Shown: piece by piece, positions 22,776 through 34,580 of the stretch
Position numbering within the stretch: position 1 is the first letter of the stretch
Layout of the letters: each line of letters opens with the position of its first letter
Assembly (NCBI RefSeq): GCF_048773025.1
Contig: NC_133551.1
Coordinates: 34,674,501-34,738,500, forward strand
Source of the DNA: Camelus bactrianus
Lineage: Eukaryota > Chordata > Mammalia > Artiodactyla > Camelidae
Length of the DNA: 64,000 nt
Direction of reading: 5' to 3'
The notes under the pieces: model-generated
The model's database searches: none
What the model saw: the letters and a program-made list of their open reading frames with translations, nothing else
Told to the model about the DNA's origin: nothing
Translations under genes and position numbers: made by a program

Positions 22776-23259
22776 GGCAGGTGTTAGCAAAGCCCATGCC
22801 TCCAAGTCTTTGGGAGGTTTCAGATTTTTCTCTTGTCTTCAGTTGGGGAGGATCCTCTCATCCCAGACTTCACCCCATCTGTGGATAAATGGAGATACTC
22901 TGCAGCAGAAGGTACCCCTGACAGAATATTTTAAGCCACTGTAGTTGATGCAAAATGCTTTGTCTCTCCAGATAAGCCACTTCTTTGGGGGTAAATTTCA
23001 CTTGCTCTGATAATGTGTCCTGGGGGAGCATGTCCCAAGGAGAAGCACTGGGTGAGCAAGCATTCCAAGATAACCAGGCAAAGCTGCATGACCGTCTATA
23101 ATCTAGACTCTGAGGTCACATAATGTCACTTCTGACACACTCTATTGGTAGAAGCAATCAAGGAGAGGGGACATGGGTCCCACCACCTGATAGGAAGACT
23201 CTCAAAACATATAAGGTCATTAAAAAAATACAAACAAGCATAGTGGTCTTAATACATCT

Positions 23260-23400
23260 GTCTTCCCTTTCTTGTATCCAGGCTCATCACTCTAGCCCTT
23301 CCTCTCTGTCCATTCCTACTCTGATGTTCTCAAAACTTACCTCCTCCAGGAAGCTTTCCATGATTTTCCTTCTTTTTACTCAGAACCCCATTTAAATCCT
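23260..23400 (+). repeat. L2 LINE fragment
   Basis: 'ctcaaaacttacctcctcca', 'ggaagctttccatgattttc' matches the 'cacctcctcc...gaagccttcc' block of L2. Confidence 0.5.
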
Positions 23401-23589
23401 TTGGTAAAAGAAAAAATTTTGTTTGAACTAAAGAGAAATCAGAGTCTCCTTATTAATGGTTATCTCCTCAGTGGCTGGTGACGGCCATTTCTAGTATAAT
23501 CTCAGGCACCTCTAGGCATCACAGAGCTGTAGAAGTTGATAGCTGAGAGACATGAGAGATGATCTAGTTGATACTCTTAATTTTGCAAA

Positions 23590-23690
23590 TTCCATTTAAA
23601 TGGCTCAACTCTTTTCCAGCCATTGTGCTAAATACAGAGGATAGAAAGTTTTGCACAGAATATCTATAAAAGAAATTTATAATCCAGGGA
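23590..23690 (-). repeat. L2 LINE scrap (tentative)
   Basis: 'ccagccattgtgctaaatac' and 'agaggatagaaagttttgc' resemble reverse-complement L2. Confidence 0.35.
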
Positions 23691-25029
23691 AGTATTTCCT
23701 AAAGCATCTTTTGAAAAGTTGGATTTCATAGAATATTAAGCATTTTATGAAGAACAAGTTATGTTATCAAATATTTGAGAAGTGTGGTGTTCAATAAAAT
23801 CAAACATGATCTTTATTGTAAGAATTTTTAGAGTCTTTAATGTGCATCTATTAGCCCTGAACAAATGTTTGTCAAATGAAGGTTATTGGATAAAAGTCCA
23901 TTGTGTGTCTCTAAGGTAGAGGTAATAGTCTCTGATTTCAGAGCTCCTTTCCTTGAAACTTATACCTGAACTATTTTATTGTGGAAAATATTTTAGGAAT
24001 GAGAATAGAAGGGGAAGTCAAAGCATTCCTTTTCCATCTCTTTTTTTTCCCCTTCAAGTTGGCCTTGTCCAAGACCTGGACTTCTGCCTCAGTTTCCCTT
24101 TCCTATTTCCTGATGAAAAGTAGACACAGCCCTGAAACCCAATCTGCTGGTTGAAAACTGACAATCTTTCTCACTCTCGCTCGGACAGACTTCTGGGAGC
24201 TGTGTCCTGAGTCAGACACCTCATGAACAGACATTCTGCTTTGAATGAACCAAAGTTCCAAATCATGAAGCCAGTATTCACCAGAATTTGAGAATCTCCC
24301 ATTCATTAGATTGGACCTTAAATGCTGCTGGCCAGAGGCATGCCTGAGTTAGCTGGCCCCTTCTTGTCAACTGATAATAAGACTACTTACCATTTACCAA
24401 GGAATTACCTTGGGCCAAGTCCTGGGTGAAGATATTTGCAATATTTTATGTTAGATTGAACCACACCAAATTATTTTTGTAGGTCAAAACAGTTAAATAT
24501 TGGCAATGGCGTGGTTCCACTGAATACCACTTCATCATTACAACGCTTCTATGAGTTAAGCCTTAGCTGGGCCAGAACAATGCACATGAGCATCGTGGTA
24601 ACTGAATAATTTGTGCCCTTTCAAATTGATCATCTTTAAATTTCTAGTACTTATCGAAAGGCTCACAGGAAGATGGGAGAAGTAGATGAAGGGGATTCCT
24701 GTTAACCATGCCACCCATTCTTCTATTTTACAAAACAGTTAAGCTCCGATCCAGGGCTTCATGAAGAATTCTAATAAACAAAAGTCCTGTTAACCAGACG
24801 CATCTACCCTTAGAAGGTGGTTTAGCTATAATGTATTATTCCTTAATATTGCCTCACCCATACCCAGCAATTGATTAAAATATTCCTTCTTGCCACATAT
24901 TTTACTCTTTGTGAAAGAAATTCTGGAAAGTATTTTTTTTTTTCTCTTACTTCATTTCATTTTCAGTGATGTTTTGGTGTCTCACAGAGAACTGCCTGGA
25001 AGTGTTGATAGATTTCATCTGGCTTTGGG
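23691..25029. other. Unassigned sequence
   Basis: AT-rich, with no exon or repeat confidently recognised. Confidence 0.4.
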
Positions 25030-25180
25030 TATATTCTCCCCATTTTTCACATGGGGAGCTCAAAGCTAAGTGGGTTAATGAACTTGTTAAAGTTCATACT
25101 ATCCATATGTGTTAGAACTGGGATTTGAACTCAGATCTAGACTACTCCAAATCCAGTTGTCTTAACCACTGCAGGGTCCA
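25030..25180 (-). repeat. MIR SINE
   Basis: 'ccccatttttcacatgggga', 'gaactgggatttgaactcag' (reverse B-box region) and 'gttgtcttaaccactgc' (reverse head) identify MIR. Confidence 0.75.
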
Positions 25181-25214
25181 GCTCTGGCTGCCTTCAGGCA
25201 TAGTTTCTCTAGTT

Positions 25215-25425
25215 AAACTAGCTAAAACCATGGTCTTAAGGATGTGGCCAGCATGGGCTTGAGTTCTGCTTTGCCACCTACTAGCGGTTTAAGTAGGGTC
25301 AATTACTTAACCTTTATATTTCAGTTTCCTCATCTGTAACATGGAGATAAAGATGCATCCTTTAAGGTGCTGTGAAGATACAGTGACTTAAAAATACTAG
25401 CTGTCATTATCATTTATTATCCCTT
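25215..25425 (+). repeat. MIR SINE, head-to-head with the previous one
   Basis: 'ctttgccacctactagcgg', 'caattacttaacctttatat', 'cagtttcctcatctgtaaca' and 'ggtgctgtgaagatacagtg' give a nearly complete MIR. Its head faces the head of the minus-strand copy 35 bp away. Confidence 0.8.
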
Positions 25426-26389
25426 GTCCCCGAACTACTTATTTCTCTCTTTCTTACTTTTCCACTGGCTTGTGTTGCTGAAGACCCAACATGACTTGGA
25501 CTAGAACTGATTTAATCTGTAGCCAGCCTGTTTAATAGTCCACAGAAGCTACATCATCATCTCTAACTGAGGCCCAAGAATTCTAAATGGCTAACATTAG
25601 GGGATTAGATGGTACAAATTAAATAGCCACCAAGAATCTCCTAGTGTTAGATATTTAGATTGTGCCAAACTTTAAAAACAAAGAGCAGGGGCAATTAGTG
25701 GAAAACGAACTAGAAAATTTAAAAGACTGAGCAACTGAATATATAAACAGACAATGGCAAGATGACATATGACAGTAGAACTCTGACATCCATCTTGCCC
25801 ATGAGCCAGATAGGCAAGCTACAGTAGAATTGAAACCAGGAACCCAAGCTGAATTAAGACCTATAATTAAGGGTTTCCCTAAACCTAGGCATGACTAGCA
25901 ACTGTTCATAGAAGAATTTGGAAGTTTTGAGTGCATATATCCCAGGGTTATAAACTTTTATACATCATTGTTGGCACCTTAGGTGCTAATCGTGGGTGGC
26001 AAAAGGGATTGGACTGACCCAGAAAGTGACCTACAGGGTCCTCCTTTCCAAAAATGAGTCTAGGGGTCAAAGAAAAGCCTGGAAAATAGGACAAAGTCTC
26101 CTAAAAGCCATACCTGAAACATTTTCAGTAAAAATTGATTGGCTCATAATTTAGTCATGGAAACAGAAAAGATGAAACTCTAGGAGATTTTACAATAGAC
26201 CAGAAAATAACTTCTGACAAGATTTGGGAATTAAAAAAGGCACTGACATAACAGGAGCCCTTTCATTGGAGACCTAAAAGGAAAACAGAAATTAGGATGG
26301 GGGATGGCCCTTTTACCTGAACTCCAACACCTGGCAGAAGATTTGGGAGGGGCTTCAGAAAAAAATGAGACAGGACCCCAAATAAATGT

Positions 26390-26623
26390 GTGGCCCTGAA
26401 GATCAAAGAGTTGGCTGGCCCACTTCCTAACAGACCATCTATTGTTAAGGATACCTGTAGAAACTGTAAACAGAAGGAACAGTGGGGGAAAAAAAAAAAA
26501 GATTGTCCTATCTTGGAGAAGAAAAAAGACAAAGACAAAATTCCTCAGTTCAGATCAAGGAGGGTGCTCCAAGGAATAAAAAAGTGCCCAGTATTTTGCC
26601 TTAGTCTTAAACAAGCAAAGTGA
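26390..26623 (+). mobile_element. gag nucleocapsid trace of the fossil retrovirus
   Basis: A short plus-strand frame carries a CCHC-like zinc-knuckle pattern with spacing typical of gammaretroviral nucleocapsid (Cys-x2-Cys...Asp-Cys-Pro), in a basic Lys-rich setting. It lies directly before the protease-like stretch, as gag does before pro. It is part of the fossil element and not a host gene. Confidence 0.7.
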
Positions 26624-27299
26624 ATTAATTATAAATATCAATGGTCCACCTCACTAATTCCTGGTAGATATGCATGCTACTCTTTCTAGATTAAACTCTG
26701 CTACTTTTGATCAAACTCCTCCTTGGACTAAACATACCACACAGGTGGTAGGTATTTCAAATAACCCAGATTCTCTGTCTCCTAGCCTTTAACTCTAACT
26801 CTTGGACCCTTGACTGAAAAATAGTCCCTCCTGCTCTTTAGTTCATTTAAACTGATAACAGACTTCCACTGGGAAACTTGTCATAATAATATTTCATGAT
26901 GGGTCATACTGAAGACAGAAACCAGTGGCTATCAAGCAGGATGTGCGACCACTGATTTAAATTATCCTGTAGAATATAGTCCTCTACCTGAGGCAACATC
27001 AGCCTAGGTGGCAGAAATTAATGCATTTACGAGAGCTTGTAAACTAGCCAAAGAATAGAGTGTAGGTATATAGACACACACACACACACATATATATATA
27101 CACACTCAGATAGCAGGTATGTTTTGGAGTTAATAACCAACTTCAGGATGCTTTGGAAACAAATAATTTCTCACCTTCTCTGGAACTTTTATCAAAAAGT
27201 GGACAAGTTAAGAAACTTTTAGATGCTACACTTACTTCCTAGAAAGATCACTGTTGTAGAAGTTGAAGACCACGCAAAAAGCAGGATTTTATCCAGCTT

Positions 27300-27425
27300 C
27301 TGCCCTCCATGGAGTTTAACTATGTTTTAGTTATTATACATCTATTTTCAGGATGTGTGGATGTTGAAGTATTTCCTTGCCAAAAAGCTACAGCTCTTAC
27401 AGTTGTTAAAAAGCTGCTTGATTTT
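27300..27425 (+). mobile_element. Integrase core trace of the fossil retrovirus
   Basis: The frame at 27,309-27,424 reads like the gammaretroviral integrase core around its 'YVLVI...FSG...VEVFPC..ATA..V.K.LL' block. It follows the RNase H-like stretch and is separated from the env traces by the L1 insertion. Confidence 0.75.
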
Positions 27426-27604
27426 TTTTTTTGTTTCCAACCTGAGGTATACCAACTTTTATATTTGTATAAGTCGATGGAGACACACACTTATGGGAAA
27501 CATTGTGAAAAAAAACCTCTATAAGACATTCTGAAAAACTGAGAAATTATACTACCATCACCATCCAGATCTTCTGAACAGATTAAAAGAACCAATGGCA
27601 TCCC

Positions 27605-28068
27605 TAAATTAGAAAACTTGAATAGACATTTTTCTAAAGAAGACATACAGATGGCCAACAGGCACACAAAAAGATGCTCAATGTTGCTAATCATCAGAGA
27701 AATGTAAATCAAAGCCACAATGGGGTATCACCTCACACCTGACAGAATGGCTATCAACAAAAAGACCACGAGTAACAAGCGTTGGCAAGGATGTGGAGAA
27801 AGGGCACCCCTAGTACACTGTTGGTGGGAATGTGAATTGGTGCAACCACTATGAAAAATAGCATGGAGGGTCCTCCAAAAACAAAAATAGACCTACACTA
27901 TGATCCAGTCATTCCGCTCCTGGGTATAAGTCCAAAGAAAAGGAAAACACTAATTCAAAGAGATACATGCACCCCAATGTTCATAGCAGCACTATTCATA
28001 ACAGCCAAGATATGGAAGCAACCTAAATGTCCATCAACAGATGACTGGATAAAGAAGATGTGATACAT

Positions 28069-28106
<38 letters not shown>

Positions 28107-28545
28107 ATACCACTCAACCATAAAAAAAAGAGACTTTGCTATTTGTGACAACGTGAGTGAATGTGAGGGTATAATGCTTAATGAAGTAAGTCAGACAGAG
28201 AAAGACCAATACTGTATATTATCACTTGCATGTGAGATCTAAAAATAAAACAAACGAATGACTATAACAAAACAGATACAGACTCACAGATGCAGAGAAC
28301 AAACGAGTGGTTACTGGTGGGGAGCGGGAAGGGGGAAGGGTAAGCTGGGGAAGGGGACAAAGAGGCATAACTCCCATGTATCAAATAAATAAGCTACAAG
28401 GATACATTGTACAGCACAGGGAGTATAGCTGGTGTTTTATAATAACTTAAATGGAGTATAGCCTATAAAAATATTAAATCACTATGTTGTATACCTGAAA
28501 CTCATATGATATTATAAAACAACTATACGTCAATAAAAATTAGCA
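27605..28545 (+). mobile_element. L1 LINE 3' end inserted in the fossil retrovirus
   Basis: It starts inside late ORF2 ('gaatagacatttttctaaag', 'cagatggccaacaggcacac') and ends in the L1 3' UTR ('acaactatacgtcaataaaa'). A frame at 27,851-28,063 retains the ORF2 C-terminal wording 'HYDPVIPLLGI' and 'CPSTDDWIKKM'. It is 5' truncated and carries an internal (AC)n. The insertion splits the integrase region of the host retrovirus, so it is younger than that element. Confidence 0.92.
28069..28098 (+). repeat. (AC)n microsatellite inside the L1
   Basis: Fifteen uninterrupted AC units, placed where L1 ORF2 normally has 'tggtacatatatacaatgga'. It is an expansion within the L1 copy. Confidence 0.95.
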
Positions 28546-28844
28546 TAATTATCAAAACTTTCAGTAACCCTTGGCTGAAGATATATCTACTAGCTGTATG
28601 GTCCACTCCCCTGGGGGCACATCAGTTATCCTCTTATGAACTGATAAGTGGAAGACTCATGCATTAAGAGAATTTATTTCTAATACTGGGATCTACCCTG
28701 TTGCATGAAGACATGGCAAGATACTGCAAGGGACTCGTGTACTATCCCCAGCTTTTTTCACCTGCAGTTTAAGGCCTCTTTCCCATAAAATCTACTTAAA
28801 CAACTTCATGATTTTCATCCAAGAGATTTCATACCTTGGAAAAA

Positions 28845-28883
28845 ACATTAAAAAAAAAAAAAACCAAAAAAAAACCCCAAAAC
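28845..28883 (+). repeat. A-rich patch
   Basis: Runs of A broken by CC pairs ('aaaccaaaaaaaaacccc') inside the retroviral fossil. It could be the tail of a small retroposed insert. Confidence 0.5.
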
Positions 28884-30089
28884 CAACTGCACTTGAGCAC
28901 AATTGGAAGGTGCTTTGACAACAATTACAGTGAAGCATTCCCTGGGATCGTGTTTCACAACTAAATAAGCAACACAGAATTCCACATAATTGGGAAGTTA
29001 CTCAAATACAAAACCTCAGGAAAGGTTCTCATAGCGCCTCTAGAAACAGCTGTTCTTTGAAAGTAGACGTGTGAGCCAGAATCTTCAGAAAATTCTGATG
29101 GCATCAGATAATGGACAGCTTGCACCCAAGATGTTGGACCAACACCTGTGGGTAATTCCTTTTTTGTTTCTTATCAGCTTATTTGTAACCACTTGCCTAT
29201 CATTTTCTATACAGTCCTGATTGTTGTCCACGTGGAATGGTCCCTTATCTTTGATCTTTCCTTTGCATGATAATTGTTAGGTCAGAACACACCCATTGTA
29301 ACACCATTCTTAGATGATCCCAAACAATAACCCTGCCTTCCACTGTGACAACTTTTGGATGTGCCATCAGCCTCCAGCCCCCTATGCTAAAAACCTTAGA
29401 GCAATTCCAGTCTCACCAAACAAGACCATAAAGAATTGCAGCTAAAACCACTTCCATTTGCAACTGCATGGACAGAAGTCCTTAAGTAAACCAACCAGTG
29501 ACTTTGCTAGTGTCCCTCTTTTATAGCAAAAGAATAAATTGTTACAACCTATTGATCAGATAATACAAATTTGAATTCAACAACCTTCTTAGGATGAATG
29601 GCCAAATAAACACTCATCAACTGGAACAAACTAGTAAAGACGTAAATATGTAACCCAGCTCGAGTAAGGCCTTGACTTCATGTCACAAACAAATGGTTTT
29701 TTTCCCTGGACGTCTATGTGCCCCTCCCATGTGCCTTACGGTTAAGACTTCCTGGTTCTCTTTCCCTCAGGCTTTATTTAATGCACTTTAGATATAATAT
29801 GCTGAAACTTGTCAATACACAGGAACCCTCATTCTATAAATCACCAAAGCTGGAAATTTCAACTCAGATGTGAGCTCCAAAGGAGGCCACCCTTGTGTGT
29901 ACAGGCACTCAGCTTGGGGGAAATTACTTACTCGTTGTTTATGTGAACAATCAGAGCAATGTTCCCAAGTATGTGAATCCTACAAACCAAGGAGACTGTA
30001 AGAAGCATATTACTAACTCTAGAAGAGGTTATTGATGGCACTACTCTTTCCCTAGACTGATATAGATCAGTTTCAACTTGTTGGCGTGA

Positions 30090-30240
30090 GTAGTAATGGA
30101 CAATTGCATTGCTCTAGATTTTTTGTTGGCTAGTTATGGTGGTGTTTGTGTCATTGCTCATGGTCTTTGCCTACTTAGATCAGTGAAACAGTCAAGATAG
30201 AGCAAGCTATAAATCACCTTAAAGAAAAAGTGACTTGACC
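30090..30240 (+). mobile_element. Env transmembrane-subunit trace of the fossil retrovirus
   Basis: Residues of the form 'ALDFLLA..GGVC' resemble the conserved region of class I envelope transmembrane subunits next to the CX6CC motif. This is the strongest evidence that the element once carried env. Confidence 0.65.
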
Positions 30241-30682
30241 CTCTAAGGCCAATCGTCATGGCCTATGGAATTCATTCTCTTTGTCTGGATTAGCAATTGG
30301 AGTTCCTGGCTCCAACCATCTTAAAGAGACTATGAATTGTTCTTGTTTTTGTCAGAGTAGTTATAACACTGGTTCATTACACTCTATGCAGGGTTGTAAG
30401 TGTTTCTGTGCAGCAGCTCTCTCATCACCATGATGATTCAACAATTAAAGGTCAAGAAAATCTAGGGATACCATTGACTCTGGAGACAACTGGACAATCC
30501 CCACCAGGAAGACCTGACCTCTAGTCTTCCTTGAGTTGATCAGCCTCTTGCCGGTTGAAAGGATGATCAAAAGGGGAACAGAGGGACTGAATATACAAAT
30601 GGACAATGGCCAGTTTATATATGACAATAGAGCTCTGACCCAAAGCTTTAAATATGGAATTTGGACTTGAATAGCTTAGATA

Positions 30683-30881
30683 AGGGGCCAGCACATTTTT
30701 TCTGTAAAGGGCCACATAGTCAATATTTTAGGCCTTGCAGGCCATATGGTCTCTGTAGCAACTAAAGCAGTCATAGGCAATAGCAAACAAATGGGCATGG
30801 CTGTGTTCCAATAAAACTTTATTTATAAAAACAGATGGTGGACTCATTTGGTCTGCTTGCTGTATATATGCTGACCCTGGG
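30683..30881. mobile_element. Nonautonomous TIR DNA transposon (CAGGGGTCRGCAAACT family)
   Basis: Left end 'ggggccagcacattttttct' and right end 'tatatgctgaccctgg' are complementary. The interior carries 'gtaaagggccacatagtcaa', 'ttaggccttgcaggccat' and 'ttccaataaaactttattta'. It is nearly full length and lies directly beside the retroviral fossil. I know this as a mammal-wide hAT-type element but am unsure of its name. Confidence 0.8.
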
Positions 30882-30954
30882 TTGACTTCCCTGTAGGTGA
30901 GAAAACTTCCCCCTTCTTTGACAAGAGGGGCAAAAGGGAAGGAAATTAACAGAT

Positions 30955-31155
30955 TGAGTTCACATTGTAAACTAGACACTGTACATATGGCTTTTGTATC
31001 TATTATGTCATTTAATCCCCACAATTCAATCCCTATGCTACAGGTCAGACAATGGAGTTTCAGAAAGCTGAAGTAGATTGTCCACAACACGTGGCTGTGG
31101 GAAGTGGAATCCTCTGACTCCAAAGCGCTCTTTCTTCCCTGTCGTTAAGGCTTCC
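30955..31155 (-). repeat. MIR SINE
   Basis: 'tatgtcatttaatccccac', 'cagacaatggagtttcagaa', 'acacgtggctgtgggaagtg' and 'ctctgactccaaagcgctct' are reverse-complement MIR in order. Confidence 0.7.
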
Positions 31156-31234
31156 GTTGTTCCCATGCAAATGTCCTCCCCAGAGTCTCTGGTCACTCTT
31201 GCTTCTGACTCTATAATAACAGTGATGACAAAGA

Positions 31235-31430
31235 AATAATGGTAACAGCTAAACTTTATTGAGAGAGAGCCCCCCACCCCTCGTTCTTACGTAATCTCCA
31301 CAAAATTTCCATGAAGCGTATTTTCCCCGTTTCACAGAGGGGCGTCACCAAGTTTACAGAAGTGGAAATTGGCGAGTCTTGTATATGAACCCCGATTTCC
31401 TAACTCCTAATTCTCTAACTAGGACTTTAT
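31235..31430 (-). repeat. MIR SINE (diverged)
   Basis: 'gtaatctccacaaaatttcc', 'ttccccgtttcacagagggg' and 'tgtatatgaaccccgatttc' fit reverse-complement MIR. Confidence 0.65.
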
Positions 31431-33634
31431 TTCCTGGTCAATGTTTGTTTAATTAACACAGGAGAATATTTTCCTCTCTCTGGACCTCTCTAAGTACAGC
31501 TGCCAAGTCAATTCTGACCAACAGAAGTAGCTGAGACTGGATTGATGGTTTTGGAGGGAATAACAAGTTCAATGCAGTGAAGTCCTGCTAAAGCCATACG
31601 GACTGGTGTCCAGGAAATATCAGAAACGCTGGTGCTTTGTCAACAGCTTGGCCATCAGGCTGAAGGCCACCTGGATTCCTCTTTAAGGAGTTTCCCAAAT
31701 GAGAAATGTCTTCTCAGAACATCTGACTCTGAGATTGCCCAACGTTCTGGGCAGGAAGAAGCCACTGTCTTTGGCTGACATGTCCTAAGATATAAATACA
31801 GCGGCTCAAGTGTGAGAAACCTTTTCCTTTTTTCAAGCTGTGTATTGAAAGAGAGAGAGACAATTCAGAACTATTCCCACGTGACACTATTGGAAACTTT
31901 TCAGACTGTTTCCTTTTGCAGCCTCATTTTAGGCCGTCTTCTGGTTTGCCCTGAGGTGAGCTTCTGAAGGAGAAGTGTCCGTCTCCCAGGGTCCCACTCA
32001 ACCTCCCTGTCACTTGGTAGCCTGAGCCAACAGAAGTATTGGAGGCCCCAGAGCAGGCTTGAGGGGAAGGTCTCAGTGGATGTGGTCTGATGAAGAAAGT
32101 GCGGTGGGAGCCCCAGCACTGCTGACTGTGTCAGAGCCTGATCTTGCATCCTTAGACACTGAGATGCCACTAAGCAGAGGTGAGGAGAGCAGAGGCAGGA
32201 AGAGCAGGGGAGTGGAGGGGAGGGAGGGGAGAGGAAGGTAAGGGGGCATACCTACTTACGTCCCTAGGTCTCTTGGTTCATGCCTCTGCCTTAGATGCAA
32301 GGGAGGCTGGGAAAGCAAGTAGCTAGCATTTCTGCCTCTACAAGAAGAAGCATTATATCCTCCAACACGATGCATGCTGAGTAGCCAATGTAAATGACTC
32401 ATGTTCCCAAACTCACGTCCCTTGCCCCAAACAAACGCTTGGCTTTGGAGGAGCCCCATGGTGGCATCCTCTCAGGGGGACACTCTGAGTTCTGAACCTT
32501 TCCCTCTTCAACTTTGACCCCCTCATGGTCCTTCTCTCGTATAACGAGCTTGCTGTATAAACCTCAGAATCATAGCATCTCAGTCACATGGCCTCCAAGT
32601 CAGTGTTTTCAGACCTGCTCTGGGGAGACACAGGGCTCCCCCAAACACCCCTCTGAAATGAAGGCCCCTTCCTCCTGTTCCTCCCCTCGCCCCCAGCCTG
32701 TTTAGTTTGGAACAGCTCAGCTTGGAACCTTGTTGCATATTGAGCTTTTGTTCTTTTGAAAGAAGATTCCAAGACTGAAAAATGTTGGATAGTCGCTGAT
32801 GCTGCCCGATCCCCTCTGCGAGTCTCCTTCGCTTTTTTAACCCTGGTGCCTACCGCAGACACTGTGCAATGGAGATGTTCATACATATTACGAATAAAAA
32901 AATACGTATTTCATCCATTCATCTATTCACTGGAGAAACACTTGTTCCTCTGCTGTTGGGTTATGAGACTTACTTGCCCATAACTTCTGTGGCCCCACTG
33001 ACTGCCAGTCTTTAGCTGGCCCATGTATGTGGCTAGAAAGCATCTCTCTCTTCATGCACTGTCTCTGTGGCACCCACGCGGTATTGCAGGAGGAATCAGC
33101 CTGAAGGTTAAAAGTGAGGTCATATGAACAGGAACAGACATTATTTTTTTGGCTTTCCTCCCAAGGCGTTATTGCACATTTTCTCTCCTTTGCTGGCCTC
33201 ATTTCTCTCTGAGACATGCACTGGCTGTAAACTTTGTCTCCTTCCTCACACATGAGATAGAAGTGGTGGGGAGCGTCTTTTCTTGCAAAGATTATGGAGC
33301 TTTAATAGAATGTATATCTGAAAGTGCTCTGAGCAAGGGGGCTGCTCTTCAAGGGTCAGAGGTTGTTATTAAGTAGGGCTGTCTGCCAGCCAGCTGGGTA
33401 CTTGTGAGAAGTTTAGGATGCCGGGCAGAAGGTACTCACCCAGAATAATTGATGCTGTTGTTAAAAAAGCCCTTTGTGGTCAAATCTCAGCCAAATCTTA
33501 GTTTTCCCTGTGGGGAAGAGCCACAGCTTGTTGGCCGTGTCTCTGTTTGGTGCTGGTATCATTCTGCTAGCCATTTGAACTAGGCTGTGGACCTTCGCTT
33601 CCTTCAGCTAATGTTTAATGAGTATCTTTTAATG
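31431..33634. other. Unassigned sequence
   Basis: No exon or repeat confidently recognised. A G-rich run lies at 32,207-32,230 (listed separately). Plus frames at 32,514-32,705 and 32,756-32,983 have no family resemblance. Confidence 0.45.
32207..32230 (+). other. Potential G-quadruplex
   Basis: Four G-runs (GGGG, GGGG, GGG, GGGG) lie within 24 bases, with loops of 6, 1 and 1 bases, in a longer purine-rich stretch (32,180-32,245). Confidence 0.6.
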
Positions 33635-33850
33635 TTTCATTCATTCATTCATTCATTCAACACTGATTGAGTTGGATATGGCATTAAACGAAAGAATCAA
33701 GAATCTTTGCCCTTTTGGAGTTTACATTCTAGTGGTGGCAACATTTAAGTGAAAAGAGAGCTAAAGTAGAAATATTTAGAGTATCAGATGGCGACAACAG
33801 TTGAAGAGAAAAAAGCAGGGAAGAGAGAGAGGGAGTGTTGGAGGGATGGG
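33635..33850 (-). repeat. L2 LINE 3' end
   Basis: (TTCA)n at 33,635-33,658, then 'cattaaacgaaagaatcaag', 'gcccttttggagtttacatt' and 'ctagtggtggcaacatttaa', the reverse-complement L2 end. Confidence 0.75.
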
Positions 33851-33865
33851 ATTACCATTTTATTA

Positions 33866-34335
33866 CTTTTTTTAATTGAAGTATAGGCAATTCACAATGT
33901 TGTGTTAATTTCTGGTGTATAGCATAGTGATTCATTCATATATGTTCTTTTTCATTATAGGCTATTACAAGGTGTTGAATATAGCTGCCTGTGCTAGACA
34001 GTAGGACCTTGTTGTTTATCTATTTTATATGTAGTAGTTAGTATCTGCAAGTCCTGAACTCCCAACTTCTCCCTCCCCACTCGCTTTCCCCCAAGTAACC
34101 ATCAGTTTGTTTTCTATGTCTGTGAGTCTGTTTCTGTTTTGTAAATAAGTTCATTTGTGTCCTTTTTAAAAAAAAAAAAAGATTCTACATATAAGAGATA
34201 TCATGTGGTATTTTTCTTTCCCTTTCTGGCTTACTTCAGTGAGAATGACAATCTCCAGGTCCATCCATGTTGCTGCAAATGGCATTATTATATTCTTTTT
34301 TATGGCTGAGTAGTATTCTATTGTGTACATATACC
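33866..34335 (-). mobile_element. L1 LINE 3' end (cetartiodactyl type), 5' truncated
   Basis: On the plus strand: 'tttaattgaagtataggcaa', 'tttctggtgtatagcatagt', 'gtgctagacagtaggacctt', 'gagtctgtttctgttttg' and 'tccatccatgttgctgcaaa'. This is the 3' UTR and last part of ORF2 on the minus strand. The form 'tttctggtgtatagcatag' is the one seen in camelid/cetartiodactyl L1s. A 12-A run at about 34,170 interrupts it. Confidence 0.93.
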
Positions 34336-34384
34336 ATTACTTCTTTCGGATTATCATTTCAGTCAACATGACCTAGGTAGGAGA

Positions 34385-34580
34385 GACTGCATCACAAAGA
34401 TGATGGCAAATCTATGAGCTAGGTGTTAGTTCTATTTTATAGACGAAGCACCTCGGGCTCAGAGTGATGGAGTAGCTTGGCTGAGGTCACCTAGGGAGTT
34501 AATGGCTGAGTAGGTATTTGGACCCAGATCAGGTTACCTTAAATCCAGGCTATTTCTACAAGGCTACACTGCCTGTAGTT
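34385..34580 (-). repeat. MIR SINE
   Basis: 'tctattttatagacgaagc', 'ggctgaggtcacctagggag' and 'tatttggacccagatcagg' are reverse-complement MIR. Confidence 0.7.

Larger units (their letters stand above)
25700..30650 (+). mobile_element. Degraded class I (gammaretrovirus-like) endogenous retrovirus, fossil
   Basis: Traces of gag, pro, pol and env appear in the expected order on the plus strand. They include a CCHC-type nucleocapsid knuckle (about 26,449-26,509), a protease-like stretch (26,640-26,780), an RNase H-like stretch (26,925-27,090), an integrase core-like stretch (27,300-27,420) and an env transmembrane-subunit stretch (30,090-30,240). A direct repeat of about 55 bp at 25,734-25,790 and 30,586-30,639 (sharing 'actgaatata' and 'gacaatggc'), preceded on the right by a purine-rich run, is probably what is left of the LTR starts. 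The element is broken many times over and is old, since a later L1 sits inside it. Boundaries are approximate, and the subfamily could not be named. Confidence 0.8.

Noticed and set aside
26390-26623. Zinc-knuckle frame as a host nucleic-acid-binding gene
   Set aside because: It sits in line with protease-, RNase H-, integrase- and env-like traces, so it belongs to the retroviral fossil.
27851-28063. 70-codon plus frame with a conserved-looking protein end
   Set aside because: It is the C-terminus of L1 ORF2, not a host gene.
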